A stretch of 64,000 nt of DNA from an uncultured Pseudoxanthomonas sp. (GCA_946886405.1 CAMPIO010000003.1:12714-76713); one strand, 5' to 3'. Counted from the first letter of the stretch, positions 18,936 through 28,580 are shown. The notes: generated by a model not told the origin, from the letters alone. Program-made: numbers and translations.

Positions 18936-19690
18936 CCATCAAGACCCTGCACGACGTACCCACGGACGACGAACTGCATGCCTACGTCGACGGCCGGCTC
19001 GATCCTGCGCGCCGCGCGGCCGTCATCACCTGGCTGGAGGCGCATCCCGAGCGCGCGGCCGAGGTGGAAGGCTGGAAGCGCGACGCCGAACGCCTGCGCG
19101 CGCTGGCCGCCAATCCCGAGCATTGGGCGCCGAACGCGTCGCTGGCGCCCGCACAGGTCCGGCTCGGCCTGCGGGCCCGGCGCCGTCGGCACATGGGCAT
19201 CGCCGCGTCGTGGATGTTTGCGTTCGTCATCGGAGGTGGCGTGGGTTGGCAGATGCGCGAGCTGCGCCCGTCGCCTTCGACCCTGCCCATGGCGGATGCG
19301 GTGGCCGCCTACCGCCAATTCGCCGAGGCCGATGCGCCGCCGATGGAATTCGATACGGCCCGGGCCGACGACCTGCAACGCTGGCTATCGCGTCACTTCG
19401 GCGAGGCCGGACGGGTGCCCGATCTCAGCCAGGCCGGTTACCGGCTGATGGGCGGTCGCCTGTTGTCCACCGAGCAGGGCGCCGCCGCGATGCTGGTCTA
19501 CCAGGACGGGTCCGGCGCACGGGTGGGCTTCTATCTGCGCCCGCGCGGCCGGCTGGCGGGCGACGGCCAGCGCCGCGATGGCGACCTGCTGGCGCAGTAC
19601 TGGTCGCATCGCGGCACCAGCTTCGCGCTGGTCAGTGACGCCGCCGATGCCGCTGCGCGGGCGCTGCCGCGCCTGCTGGAGAACGGTTGA
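18932..19690 (+). CDS. Transmembrane anti-sigma factor
   Basis: The 252-residue product is encoded directly after the ECF sigma gene with a 4-base overlap. The N-terminal cytoplasmic domain (about 1-85, with DDELHAYVDGRLDPARR and EAEGWKRD-like helices) resembles the sigma-binding domain of RsiW/ChrR-like anti-sigma factors, but no zinc His-Cys motif is seen. One transmembrane helix lies at about 92-110 (IAASWMFAFVIGGGVGW). The remaining roughly 140 residues would be periplasmic and could be a sensor. It presumably holds the sigma factor inactive until a signal triggers release; this is inferred from family precedent. Confidence 0.88.
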   Translation: MTIKTLHDVPTDDELHAYVDGRLDPARRAAVITWLEAHPERAAEVEGWKRDAERLRALAANPEHWAPNASLAPAQVRLGLRARRRRHMGIAASWMFAFVIGGGVGWQMRELRPSPSTLPMADAVAAYRQFAEADAPPMEFDTARADDLQRWLSRHFGEAGRVPDLSQAGYRLMGGRLLSTEQGAAAMLVYQDGSGARVGFYLRPRGRLAGDGQRRDGDLLAQYWSHRGTSFALVSDAADAAARALPRLLENG

Positions 19691-19695
19691 CCGAC

Positions 19696-19720
19696 GGTGC
19701 GGCCCCGGACGGGCCGCACC
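19696..19720. terminator. Hairpin between convergent genes
   Basis: The 10-bp arms 19696-19705 and 19711-19720 are perfect complements with a 5-base loop, 5 bases after the anti-sigma stop and 9 bases from the end of the opposing methyltransferase-like gene. It lacks a T tract, so termination is only suggested. Confidence 0.45.
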
Positions 19721-19729
19721 TGCTGCCAC

Positions 19730-20596
19730 TCAACGCGGCTTCACGAACCGCAGCGTCATGCGGTCGCTTTCGCCGATGGCCTGGTACTTGGCGCGGTCCG
19801 CTTCCGGATGGTTGTTGGACGGCGGCAGCGTCCACACGCCGTTCGGATGGTCCTTGGTGTCCTTCGGGTTGGCGTTGACCTCGCTCTTCGCGTCGAGGCG
19901 GAAGCCGGCGGCTTCGGCCAGTGCGATGACCTGCGCTTCGCTGACATAGCCGCTGTCGTCGTCGGCCGCCACGTCCTTGTTCGCGCGGTGTTCGACCACG
20001 CCCAGCACGCCGCCGGGTTTCAGTGCCGCGAAGAAGCCCTTGAACATGCCCTCGGCCTGGCTGGCGCTGCGCCAGTTATGCACGTTGCGGAAGGTCAGCA
20101 CGACGTCGGCCGAGCCCGCGGTGCCGAACACCGGCGCGGCCGGGTCGTACTTCACCACGGTAGCCTTGTCGAACTGCGCGGGACCGTCGGCGAACTTCTT
20201 CTGCAGTCCGTCGAGTCCGCGCTGGTAGTAGTTGCGGCTTTTCTCGGAGGCCGATGCCGGATCGACCACCGCAGCGACATAGCGACCGTTGGCTTTCAGG
20301 TAGGGCGCGAGCACTTCCGAATACCAGCCGCCACCCGGGGTGATTTCCACGACGGTCTGCGCCGGGGTTATGCCGAAGAACGACAGCGTTTCTTTCGGAT
20401 GGCGGTGGACGTCACGGGCTGCGTTTTTCGGATCGCGCCAGTCGCCCTTCAGTGCGGCATCGAGGGCGGCGCCATCGGCGGCGGTCAGCGCGTGCGCCGC
20501 GTGCGCGGGCTTGGCCGGTGAGGCGGCGAACGACGGTTGCGATGCCGCGAGTGCGGCCACGAGCGCCAGGGACAGCGGAACAAATCGGATGGTCAT
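19730..20596 (-). CDS. Exported class I SAM-methyltransferase-like protein
   Basis: The 288-residue product begins with a clear Sec signal peptide (cleavage after SFA, about residue 24). The mature part looks like a Rossmann methyltransferase: VVEITPGGGWYSEVLAPYL (motif I, about 83-101), ADVVLTFRNVHNW (motif IV) and LKPGGVLGVVEHR (motif VI). It resembles the COG4798 'predicted methyltransferase' group, which also carries signal peptides. SAM is not known to be available in the periplasm, so the substrate, the cofactor and even the activity are uncertain. It is monocistronic and converges on the anti-sigma gene. Confidence 0.8.
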   Translation of the reverse strand: MTIRFVPLSLALVAALAASQPSFAASPAKPAHAAHALTAADGAALDAALKGDWRDPKNAARDVHRHPKETLSFFGITPAQTVVEITPGGGWYSEVLAPYLKANGRYVAAVVDPASASEKSRNYYQRGLDGLQKKFADGPAQFDKATVVKYDPAAPVFGTAGSADVVLTFRNVHNWRSASQAEGMFKGFFAALKPGGVLGVVEHRANKDVAADDDSGYVSEAQVIALAEAAGFRLDAKSEVNANPKDTKDHPNGVWTLPPSNNHPEADRAKYQAIGESDRMTLRFVKPR

Positions 20597-20740
20597 GCGT
20601 CAGCCCTCCAGAAAGGTGCGCGGAGCCTAGCACGCAGCATGTTCAGCCCGCATGGCGACCGTCGCGCCGACGCCACGCTTCGTCGCATCCGTACGCGCCG
20701 TCGTTAGACTGCGGTGCATCGGCCGCTCCGGAGACACCGC

Positions 20741-21769
20741 ATGACGATCCACGACGAGATCCAGAACACCCGCATCGTGCTGGCCGCGCGTCCGCAAGGC
20801 GAACCGACCACCGACGACTTCCGCCTGGAACATGCACCGCTGCCCGCGCCCGCCGAGGGTCAGGTGCTGCTGCGCAACCGCTATCTGTCGCTGGACCCGT
20901 ACATGCGCGGGCGCATGAATGCCGGGCGCTCGTATGCCAGGCCGGTCGAGATCGGTGATGTCATGGATGGCGGCACCGTGTCCGACGTGATCGCATCCCG
21001 CCATCCCGACCTGCAGGTGGGCGATGTCGTGCTCGCGCACGGCGGCTGGCAGACGCACGCCGTGGCGGATGGCGCGCTGTTGAAGCGCAAACTGGATGCG
21101 CGCATCGCGCCGCTGACCACCGCGCTGGGCGTGTACGGCATGCCCGGCTTCACCGCCTACGTGGGCTTGCACGAGATCGGCAAGCCGCAGCCGGGGGAAA
21201 CCGTCGTGGTCGCCGCGGCCAGCGGGCCGGTCGGCGCGACCGTCGGCCAGATCGCGAAGCTGCAGGGCGCGCGCACGGTCGGCATCGCCGGCGGCGAGCG
21301 CAAGCGTGCCTACCTGCACGATGAACTCGGCTTCGATGTCGCACTGGACCATCGCGCCCCGGACTTCGCTGCGCAGCTGCGCGCGGCATGTCCCGGCGGC
21401 ATCGATGTCTACTTCGAGAACGTCGGCGGTGCCGTGTTAGATGCGGTGGTGCCGCTGCTCAACGATTTCGCCCGCATCCCCGTTTGCGGCCTGGTCGCGC
21501 ACTACAACGACAAGGCGCTGCCAGCCGGCCCCGATCGCATGCCGTGGCTGATGAGCCAGATCCTGACCCGTCACCTGACCGTGCGTGGTTTCATCCAGCA
21601 CGATTTCATCGCGCTCTATCCGCAGTTCCTGCGCGAGATGGGAGGGTGGCTGGCGGAAGGAAAGATCCGCTATCAGGAAGACCTGGTCGATGGCCTGGAA
21701 AACGCACCCCGTGCCTTGATCGGGCTGCTGCGTGGTGAGAATTTCGGCAAGGTGGTGGTGAGGCTCTGA
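20741..21769 (+). CDS. NADP-dependent oxidoreductase, zinc-free medium-chain (CurA/PTGR-like)
   Basis: The 342-residue enzyme belongs to the MDR superfamily of leukotriene B4/curcumin-type double-bond reductases. Characteristic segments are RNRYLSLDPYMRGRM (about 47-60), PGFTAYVGLHEIGKPQPGETVVVAAASGPVG (nucleotide-binding loop, about 134-164), GGIDVYFENVGG and HFNDKALP-like CGLVAHYN. No structural zinc Cys cluster is present. It probably reduces the alkenal/one C=C bond of reactive carbonyls using NADPH. The start ATG has GGAG 11 bases upstream; an in-frame GTG at 20714 is less likely. It is a single gene. Confidence 0.88.
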   Translation: MTIHDEIQNTRIVLAARPQGEPTTDDFRLEHAPLPAPAEGQVLLRNRYLSLDPYMRGRMNAGRSYARPVEIGDVMDGGTVSDVIASRHPDLQVGDVVLAHGGWQTHAVADGALLKRKLDARIAPLTTALGVYGMPGFTAYVGLHEIGKPQPGETVVVAAASGPVGATVGQIAKLQGARTVGIAGGERKRAYLHDELGFDVALDHRAPDFAAQLRAACPGGIDVYFENVGGAVLDAVVPLLNDFARIPVCGLVAHYNDKALPAGPDRMPWLMSQILTRHLTVRGFIQHDFIALYPQFLREMGGWLAEGKIRYQEDLVDGLENAPRALIGLLRGENFGKVVVRL

Positions 21770-21779
21770 GCGTTGCAAC

Positions 21780-22691
21780 TCAGCGCTCAATGTCGTTCTC
21801 GGCTTCGTAAGTCTGCATCGTCGCGATGGCGCCAAGCATGTACCTGTACCACGCTTCCTCGATCTCTCCGATCGGCCCGATCAGACGCTCGAAGTCCGGT
21901 GTCGACGCACCCCGGGCGAGTAGTTGCTTGTAGGCGGCGGCATACTTGCCGTTCTCATAGTGGAACAGGAAGTGCGTCAGGCCCCAGTAGTGCAGGTAGT
22001 ACAGATTGACGTGCTGGTTGATGTCGGGACCGCTCCCCTCAAGCAGGTCGCGTAGCTCGATGAAGCGGACGGCCGCGACATCGGCGTTCAGGCTCCCGGT
22101 GAGCTTCATGCGCGATAGCCACCAGATCGGGTAGGTGTCCGGGTCGCTACGACCCGGTGTCAGCACGCCGTCCTCAAGCCAGCTCGCGCCCAGATAGCCT
22201 GCCACCCCTTCATTGGCCCACGCGGGCAGGCGCCAGCCAGCGACTTCAGTGTTCAGTTGATGCACGGCCTCGTGCAGCATCCAGTGATGTGGGTTCGCGC
22301 TCCCGACGCCGTAGTACGCGTAGCAGGCGGGACGCAGGTAATAGGCTTCGGCCCATGGGCGACTGCGGTTGTTGCGCGCGAACTCGTCCGCGTCGCGATA
22401 GAGCACCAGGGTCAAGGGCGTGGTCGACGGCGCCACCTGGTCCGCGAACAGCGACATGTAGGCGGCATGCAAACTCTCTGCGGCGGCGGCGACTTCCTGG
22501 GTCTGCGCAGGCGTCGCGGTGCTGTGCACACGATAGTGGGCGGTCTGCAGCAGCTGGGCGCCCGCAGGGATCAAGGCACGAGGCGCAGGCGTGGGTGAGC
22601 GCGCAGGTTGCTTGGACGTCCATGCCAGCATGCCGGCGGCCGACGTTGCCAGCAGCAAGGAGGCTGCAACGATCGCGGTGCGGCGCTTCAC
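21780..22691 (-). CDS. Exported gluzincin-like (peptidase MA-type) protein
   Basis: The 303-residue product starts at GTG 22691, overlapping the stop of the upstream gene (GTGA). It has a signal or anchor segment (about 6-24) and a C-terminal domain with HEAVHQ (HExxH, about residue 160). NEGVAGYLGAS follows about 20 residues later, the HExxH...NEG(L/V)A layout of gluzincin-type zinc peptidases. The N-terminal part (RVHSTATPAQTQEVAAAAE) resembles the usual pre-domain of DUF1570/MA-like proteins. It probably acts in the periplasm; the substrate is unknown. Coupling to an acetyl-CoA synthetase-GNAT gene is unusual. Confidence 0.75.
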   Translation of the reverse strand: MKRRTAIVAASLLLATSAAGMLAWTSKQPARSPTPAPRALIPAGAQLLQTAHYRVHSTATPAQTQEVAAAAESLHAAYMSLFADQVAPSTTPLTLVLYRDADEFARNNRSRPWAEAYYLRPACYAYYGVGSANPHHWMLHEAVHQLNTEVAGWRLPAWANEGVAGYLGASWLEDGVLTPGRSDPDTYPIWWLSRMKLTGSLNADVAAVRFIELRDLLEGSGPDINQHVNLYYLHYWGLTHFLFHYENGKYAAAYKQLLARGASTPDFERLIGPIGEIEEAWYRYMLGAIATMQTYEAENDIER

Positions 22692-25393
22692 GTAGATGCG
22701 GGCACCGGCAGACTGACATTCATCAGCGTGGGATCGTCGGGATCCAGTTTCACCGTGAAGCCCAGGCTCTCGCACATCGCGAGCATGGTGCGGTTTTCGC
22801 GCAGTACCTGGCCTTCGATCAGCTTGAGGCCCTGCCACTGTGCGTACTCGACCATGATCTGCATCAGCTTCCAGCCGATGCCGTGGCCTTTCAGGTCGGA
22901 GCGCACCAGGATGCCGTACTCGCCTTTCTCGTAGTTCGCGTCCGCATGCAGGCGCACCGCGCCCAGCATCTCGTGCGTGCCCGGGTGCACGGCCACCAGT
23001 GCGATCGAGCGTGCGTAGTCGAGCTGGGTCAGGCGGGCGATGAACTCGTGGCTGAAGTGGCGCACCGACTGGAAGAAGCGCAGGCGCAGGTCTTCGTCGG
23101 TGATGTGGGTGAAGAATTCGCGGAACATCGCGTCGTCCTCCGGCCGCACCGGCCGCACCAGCGCGGATTGGCCGTCGGCGAGCAGGATCGTGCGCTCCCA
23201 CTCGGTCGGGTACGGGAAGATCGCGAAGCGCGGGTGGCCACGGCCCTTGTGCAATGCGCGGCCACGCGCCACCGCGATGCGTGCGTCCACCGCGACCACG
23301 CCATCGCGGTCGGCCAACAGCGGATTGATGTCGAGTTGCTGGATCTCGGGAATATCCGCGGCCAGCTGCGCCAGCTTCACCAGCACGAGCGCGACCGCGC
23401 GCTCGTCGGCCGCAGGCACGTCGCGGTAGGCCTTCAGTACGCGCGAGACGCGCGTGCGTGCGATGAGCTCGTGCGCCAGGCGCAGGTCCAGCGGCGGCAG
23501 GGCGACGGCCTGGTCGTTGATGACTTCCACCGCCGTGCCGCCGCGGCCGAACGCGATGACCGGGCCGAACACGGGATCGTCGGCGATGCCGGCGATCAGT
23601 TCGCGCGCCTTCGGCCGCAGCAACGTGGGCTGCACCAGCACGCCTTCGATGCGTGCGTCAGGCCGGCGTTCGCGCGCGCGGCGCAGGATGCCGGCGGCCG
23701 CCTCGCGGACCGCGTTCGCGTTGGGCAGGTTGAGCCGCACGCCATCGACATCGGACTTGTGCGGGATATCGGGCGACAGGATCTTCACCGCTACCGTCGC
23801 GCCTTCGGCCAGCAACGGCGCCGCGATGCGGGCGGCATCCTCGGCATCGTCGGCGCGCCACAGCGGCGCCATCGGGATGCCGTAGGCGGCGAGCAGCTGC
23901 GTGGTGGCCAGTGGATCCAGCCACGTCTGGCCGGCTTCCAGTGCGGCATCGACCAGCGCGCGCGCCGTGACGACATCGGGACTGAAGCCTTCCGGCAGGC
24001 TGGGCGGTGTCTCCATCAATGCCGCCTGTACTTCGCGGTGGCGGACCAGGTGCATGAAACCCGCGACCGCGTCGGACTCATTCGGATAGCGGGGTATCTG
24101 CGCGGCATCGAGCACCGCTTCGGCATGGGGATCGTTGCCCAGCCAGACGGTGAACACCGGCTTGCGTGCACCCTGTGCTGGCCGCTGCGACAGCACGCGG
24201 GTGACCGCATGCGCGGCTTCCGACGACGACGACAGCACGGTCGGCACGTTGACCGCGAGCAGAGCATCGTTCTCGGGATCGGCCAGCAACGCCTCTATCG
24301 TGGCAGCGTAGCGGTCGGCATCGATGTCGGTCAGCAGGTCGACCGGATTGGTGCGCGACCAGCCCACCGGCAGGATGCGATCCAGTGCGTCGCGGGTAGC
24401 ATCCGACAACGACGCCAGGGTGCCGCCCTGCTCGTACAGGTGGTCGACCGAAAGCGCGCCTACGCCGCCGCCATTGGTCAGCACCGCCAGGCGCCGGCCG
24501 GGGAAGGGTCGCACCTGGCCCAGCGTGCGCGCGGCGGCGAACAGTTCATGCAGTGAGCGCACGCGCAGCAGGCCGGCACGGCGGAAGGCGGCGCCATACA
24601 CCGCATTCGGGCGCGCCAGGTTCTGCGTATGCGTGCTGCCGGCAGGCGTGACCTTCGCCATGCCGCTGTGGCCGGATTTCACCACGACTACCGGTTTGGT
24701 GCGCGCCGCCGCGCGTGCGGCCGACATGAACTTGCGCGCATCGCGGATGGTTTCCACGTACAGCAGGATCGCGCGGGTACGGTGGTCGGTGGCGAAGTAG
24801 TCCAGCAGGTCGGCGAAGTCGACGTCCAGCGCATCGCCCAGCGACACCACGGCGGAGAAGCCGACCGGCTGGCTCATGCTCCACTCGACCAGGCCGCCGG
24901 AGATGGCGCCCGACTGCGAGATCAGCGCCAGGTCGCCAGCTTTGGGGAAGCGGCTCGCCAGGCTGGCGTTGAGGCGCGCGTGCGGCGCGATCACGCCCAG
25001 GCAGTTCGGGCCGAGCACGCGTAGGCCCTTCTCGCGCGTGAGGGCTTCGAGTTGCGACGCGGGCGAACCCGGCCCGCTGCCCATCGCCGCCGTCAGCACC
25101 ACGACGGCGGTGGCGCCTTTCTCCGCCGCTTCGGCGGCGAGCTGCGGCACGGTCGCCGCAGGCGTGGCGATGACCACCAGGTCCGGCGTCCATGGCAAGT
25201 CGCGCAGCTGGCGCGCAATGGAGACGCCTTCCATCGGCGTCGGATGCTTGTTCACCAGCCCGATCGGGCCCTCGAAACCACCGGCGATGAGATTCTCGAT
25301 CACCGCACGACCCACCGAACGCGGTCGCGACTGGCTGCCGACCACGGCCACGGCGCGCGGCCGGAAGATCGAATCGAGGCGGTAGGTGCTCAT
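22688..25393 (-). CDS. Acetyl-CoA synthetase-like / GNAT acetyltransferase fusion (PatZ/Pka-like)
   Basis: The 901-residue product has the architecture of the protein lysine acetyltransferase PatZ (YfiQ). A CoA-binding Rossmann domain comes first (about 1-130, RPRAVAVVGSQSR), then succinyl-CoA-ligase-like domains (LGPNCLGVI, SQSGAISGG), an ATP-grasp domain (about 480-700, VAVKILSPDIPHKSDVDGV), and a C-terminal GNAT domain (about 730-895, YGILVRSDLKGHGIGWKLM as acetyl-CoA loop). PatZ-type enzymes acetylate metabolic enzymes including acetyl-CoA synthetase; the ligase half is catalytically dead in some relatives and I cannot tell here. It overlaps the downstream peptidase gene by 4 bases. Confidence 0.9.
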   Translation of the reverse strand: MSTYRLDSIFRPRAVAVVGSQSRPRSVGRAVIENLIAGGFEGPIGLVNKHPTPMEGVSIARQLRDLPWTPDLVVIATPAATVPQLAAEAAEKGATAVVVLTAAMGSGPGSPASQLEALTREKGLRVLGPNCLGVIAPHARLNASLASRFPKAGDLALISQSGAISGGLVEWSMSQPVGFSAVVSLGDALDVDFADLLDYFATDHRTRAILLYVETIRDARKFMSAARAAARTKPVVVVKSGHSGMAKVTPAGSTHTQNLARPNAVYGAAFRRAGLLRVRSLHELFAAARTLGQVRPFPGRRLAVLTNGGGVGALSVDHLYEQGGTLASLSDATRDALDRILPVGWSRTNPVDLLTDIDADRYAATIEALLADPENDALLAVNVPTVLSSSSEAAHAVTRVLSQRPAQGARKPVFTVWLGNDPHAEAVLDAAQIPRYPNESDAVAGFMHLVRHREVQAALMETPPSLPEGFSPDVVTARALVDAALEAGQTWLDPLATTQLLAAYGIPMAPLWRADDAEDAARIAAPLLAEGATVAVKILSPDIPHKSDVDGVRLNLPNANAVREAAAGILRRARERRPDARIEGVLVQPTLLRPKARELIAGIADDPVFGPVIAFGRGGTAVEVINDQAVALPPLDLRLAHELIARTRVSRVLKAYRDVPAADERAVALVLVKLAQLAADIPEIQQLDINPLLADRDGVVAVDARIAVARGRALHKGRGHPRFAIFPYPTEWERTILLADGQSALVRPVRPEDDAMFREFFTHITDEDLRLRFFQSVRHFSHEFIARLTQLDYARSIALVAVHPGTHEMLGAVRLHADANYEKGEYGILVRSDLKGHGIGWKLMQIMVEYAQWQGLKLIEGQVLRENRTMLAMCESLGFTVKLDPDDPTLMNVSLPVPAST

Positions 25394-25460
25394 GGCGGAG
25401 AGTGGAAATCCCGGTGACCGGTAGGGTAGCGCGCGGCAGCTTGTACCGGCATGCGCACGA

Positions 25461-27170
25461 TCACGCCAGCTTCAATGCATCCGGATACGGCGCAGTATCC
25501 GGGTATTCGCCGGCAGCGAGATGCGACTGGAGGTCGCGCCACCAGGCCGGCCGGAACAGGTCGCCATGTGCGGCCTTCAGCGCTTTCGCCTGCGCGTCCG
25601 GCAGGCCGAGGAACTGCGGGAAACGTTCGGGGAAGACATCGCCGGCGTCGACGTGGAACCACGGGGCATCGGCCATCTGTTCCTCGTACGTCGTCGCCTG
25701 CGGCCAATCGCGGAAGCGGCACTCGGTGACCAGGCGCAGTTCGTCGTAGTCGTAGAACACCACGCGGCCATGCCGGGATACACCGAAGTTCTTCAACAGC
25801 ATGTCGCCGGGGAAGATGTTGTTGCGCGCCATGTCCTTGATCGCCTGGCCGTAGTCGAGCGCGGCGGCGCGCGCGGCATCGGACTTCTGTTCGCGCAGGT
25901 AGAGATTCAGCGGGCGCAGCCGACGTTGGACGTAGCACAGGTTGATGACCAGATCGTCGCCGTCCTCGCTGAGGCTCTGGCCGCAGCTTTCGTTGAGTTC
26001 CTGCAGCAGCGCCGGCGAGAAGCGCGCGCGGGGGAAGCGCAGGAAACGGAAGGCTTGCGTATCCAGCAGACGACCGACGCGATCCAGATGGAAAACCAGG
26101 TCGTACTTGTCCTCCACGTCCTGCCGGGTCATCGCCTTGGGATAGGCGAAGCGGTCGCGGATCACCTTGAACACCAACGGATAGCTGGGCAGGGTGAACA
26201 CCGCCATCACCATGCCGGGCGTGCCTTCGGCATGCACCAGGCGTTCGTCCGCATGCGCGTGGAAGTGATGGAAGAAGGTGCGATAGCGCTCGGTCTTGCC
26301 CTGCTTGGCGCGGCCGAGCACGGTATAGATCTCGTCGATCGGCTTGCCCGGCAGCAACGAGCGCAGGAACACCACCGCATCGCCGACCGTCGTCAGGTCG
26401 GCATGGAAATAGCTGCGCGAGGTGCCGAAGAGATGCGCCACATCGCCGCGGTGGGTCAGTACGGCTTCCGCTTTCAGCTGGCCGCCATCGTTGACCAGTG
26501 CGATCACGCAGGGCGAGAAGCGGTGCTCTCCGAACACGCGACCCACCAGGTAGGCGCGGCGCTCGCGATAGAACACGGTGTCCAGCAGTTCGATGCCTCG
26601 GACCGGATTGGCGCCCCAGTGCGCCAGGTCGTCCTGCAGCCGTACCGCGATCGCGGCGGCGCAACGGGTGCGGTGCGCGTAGGGCACGTCGAACCCGTAG
26701 TCGCCGAGCACACGCGCGAAGGTGTCGGTCGGCCGCTGTTCGGACACCGCGTAGCTGTGGCGCGCGACCGGGTGGGTGATGGCGTCGGTGGGTTCCACAT
26801 CCAGCGCCACGAACTCGAGCGCCGGGTCCACGCCGCGGATGCGCAGGAAGCGCCGGCTGAGCGTGTTGTAGAAGGTCTTGTAGAGCTCGCGGTCGAGCTG
26901 TCCGGCGACCAACCTCTCGAACGCCGTACGCGCGGCGATCCACAGCGTCCGGTCATGGGCCTGGCCCAGCAGCGCGGACTGCAGCCGCAGCGCGCACTCG
27001 GCGATGCACTGGTCGTACAGTTCGATGCGTTCGACGGCGTCGTTGCGTGCACCGGCCCAGTCCATGGTCTCGAACCGGACCTTCGCACGTTGCGTGATCT
27101 CGGCGAACCGCGCGTGGTAGTCCGCGAAGGCGTCGTGGATCAGGCGGGCGATGGCGTCGTCGTGGACCAT
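25461..27170 (-). CDS. aceK: Bifunctional isocitrate dehydrogenase kinase/phosphatase AceK
   Basis: AceK phosphorylates and dephosphorylates isocitrate dehydrogenase, switching carbon between the TCA cycle and the glyoxylate bypass. The 569-residue product has family length. The N-terminal AMP-sensing regulatory domain is followed by a kinase-like domain with the ATP loop [10 protein letters not shown] (about 312-321), the Lys in VFKVIRDRF, the [11 protein letters not shown] catalytic region (about 450) and FYDYDEL with the metal Asp. It is not beside aceA/aceB, as it would be in enterobacteria. The window's isocitrate dehydrogenase is the monomeric type, which is not the classical substrate (see findings). 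Confidence 0.96.
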   Translation of the reverse strand: MVHDDAIARLIHDAFADYHARFAEITQRAKVRFETMDWAGARNDAVERIELYDQCIAECALRLQSALLGQAHDRTLWIAARTAFERLVAGQLDRELYKTFYNTLSRRFLRIRGVDPALEFVALDVEPTDAITHPVARHSYAVSEQRPTDTFARVLGDYGFDVPYAHRTRCAAAIAVRLQDDLAHWGANPVRGIELLDTVFYRERRAYLVGRVFGEHRFSPCVIALVNDGGQLKAEAVLTHRGDVAHLFGTSRSYFHADLTTVGDAVVFLRSLLPGKPIDEIYTVLGRAKQGKTERYRTFFHHFHAHADERLVHAEGTPGMVMAVFTLPSYPLVFKVIRDRFAYPKAMTRQDVEDKYDLVFHLDRVGRLLDTQAFRFLRFPRARFSPALLQELNESCGQSLSEDGDDLVINLCYVQRRLRPLNLYLREQKSDAARAAALDYGQAIKDMARNNIFPGDMLLKNFGVSRHGRVVFYDYDELRLVTECRFRDWPQATTYEEQMADAPWFHVDAGDVFPERFPQFLGLPDAQAKALKAAHGDLFRPAWWRDLQSHLAAGEYPDTAPYPDALKLA

Positions 27171-27200
27171 GGCGTCGATGTTAGTTGCCGTCCACTGGAG

Positions 27201-28079
27201 TCATCGCTCCACCGCGATGCCGGCCTGCTCCAGCAGCCAGCCACGCACTTTGCGGAAGCCCGGGTGCGAGAGGCTGCGTTCCGGGTAGACCAGGTAATGC
27301 GCGAAGTCGGCCTGAAGCCGCTTCTTCGTCAGCGTGACCAGCCGGCCGGCTTTCACGAGCGGTTCGGCCAGCGTCCATCGCGCCAGCGCCACGCCGACAC
27401 CTTGCGCGGCGGCCTGGTGCAGCGTCTCGGTGTCGTCGAACTGCGCCACGTAACGTGCCGGCGGCTGGCCGCCGAAATGGTCGAACCAGTCCTTCCAGCG
27501 ATTGGCCGGGTCGCCGAGCAGCGGCAGCTTCGCCATCTGGTCCAGCGCGGGTTTGCCGTGCTCCTTCACCAGCGCGGGGCTGGCCACCGGCGTGATCCAT
27601 TCGTGGAAAAGGAATTCGGTGTGCACGTTCGGCCAGCGGCCGCCGCCGAGGCGCAGCGCCAGGTCGACGGGCTCGCGTTCGAAGTCGACCACGTGCGTGC
27701 TCGACTGCAGGTTGAGTCCCAGCTCCGGGTGCTCGGCGAGGAACGCCGGCAGGCGCGGCACCAGCCACGCGGTCGCCATCGACGGGATCAGGCTCAGCGT
27801 GATGGTGTGGTCGTTGCGCAACGTGGCGCGGCGCAAGGCGTGCTCGATGGTGTCGAGCGGGCCGGAGATCGTATCGAACAGCCGTTGCCCCTCTGGTGTC
27901 AGCTCCACCCCACGCGGGCCGCGCGCCAACAGCTTGTGGCCCAGCCGTTGTTCCAGCAGCCGCATGCGATGGCTCAGCGCGCTGACGGTGAGGTGCATGG
28001 CCTCGGCCGCGCGCGTGAGGTTGCGCAGGCGCGCGGCGGTGACGAAGGCATCCACCTGGTCCAGCGGCAGCCGGCTCAT
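27201..28079 (-). CDS. LysR-family transcriptional regulator (GcvA-like)
   Basis: The 292-residue product has the winged helix-turn-helix at the N-terminus: DQVDAFVTAARLRNLTRAAE, then VSALSHRMRLLEQRLGHKLL, up to about residue 62. A periplasmic-binding-protein-like effector domain follows (about 90-290, SLIPSMATAWLVPRLPAF). The sequence style is closest to the GcvA group. It is divergent from a small gene at 28189, the usual arrangement for a LysR target, but I see no convincing T-N11-A operator in the 109-base gap. Effector and targets unknown. Confidence 0.9.
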   Translation of the reverse strand: MSRLPLDQVDAFVTAARLRNLTRAAEAMHLTVSALSHRMRLLEQRLGHKLLARGPRGVELTPEGQRLFDTISGPLDTIEHALRRATLRNDHTITLSLIPSMATAWLVPRLPAFLAEHPELGLNLQSSTHVVDFEREPVDLALRLGGGRWPNVHTEFLFHEWITPVASPALVKEHGKPALDQMAKLPLLGDPANRWKDWFDHFGGQPPARYVAQFDDTETLHQAAAQGVGVALARWTLAEPLVKAGRLVTLTKKRLQADFAHYLVYPERSLSHPGFRKVRGWLLEQAGIAVER

Positions 28080-28188
28080 CTTGAATCCACCTCAAGTCTG
28101 GGTTGCGGAGCTTTCGCTTTTTCAGGGCTGATGATGCGCCTACCTTGGGAGTCCTTCAAGCCGGATACCGGCGCAATGGAGCAGTCCC

Positions 28189-28428
28189 ATGCAGACCGAA
28201 ACCAGAAAGCAGTGGTGGCAACAGTTGGGGGGCATGAGCCAGGGCATGTTGTTCCTGCAGGGCCATGTCGTGCATCCCGACACGGCAACGCAAGCGCAGG
28301 CAGCATCCCCTCGCCATGTGCACGACGCGGCAGGCGAGGCAAGGCATCAGCGTGCGGCCAAACGGTTGGGCGCGCGGCGCCTGCGCATGGTGGTCGCGTT
28401 GCTGTCCGCCGAGCGACCGGTCCCCTGA
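28189..28428 (+). CDS. Small hypothetical protein divergent from the LysR gene
   Basis: The 79-residue frame starts at an ATG with GGAGCAG seven bases upstream. The product has a hydrophilic N-terminus (MQTETRKQWWQQL), a central His/Ala-rich part and an Arg-rich C-terminus (KRLGARRLRMVVALL). I recognise no family. The good ribosome-binding site and the divergent position next to a LysR gene support a real gene; the short length and low complexity argue for caution. Confidence 0.5.
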   Translation: MQTETRKQWWQQLGGMSQGMLFLQGHVVHPDTATQAQAASPRHVHDAAGEARHQRAAKRLGARRLRMVVALLSAERPVP

Positions 28429-28469
28429 CCGAACACCACGGACGTCGGCGTAGGGCGCCACGCTGTTCC

Positions 28470-28571
28470 CTGTAGGACCGACGTCCGTCGCGACCGGATG
28501 GTCCAGGACGCCAGGATGTAGTCGTTTGCGCGAGTGCGTGCCGTGCGGTCGCGACGGACGTCGCTCCTACA
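28470..28571. repeat. GTAG-type palindromic repeat, copy 2
   Basis: The left arm is at 28470-28497 (CTGTAGGACCGACGTCCGTC and on). The right arm, at 28545-28571, reads GCGGTCGCGACGGACGTCGC and ends CTCCTACA. The arms are separated by a 47-base spacer. It fills the gap between the small plus-strand gene and the convergent AIG2-like gene, ending 9 bases from the latter's stop. Confidence 0.75.
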
Positions 28572-28580
28572 ATAAGGCGG

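Noticed and set aside
25521..28475. Open frame of about 980 codons antisense to aceK and the LysR gene
   Set aside because: It overlaps two genes with clear domain evidence and the product is low-complexity (runs of QRG, VEV and HVQ-like sequence).
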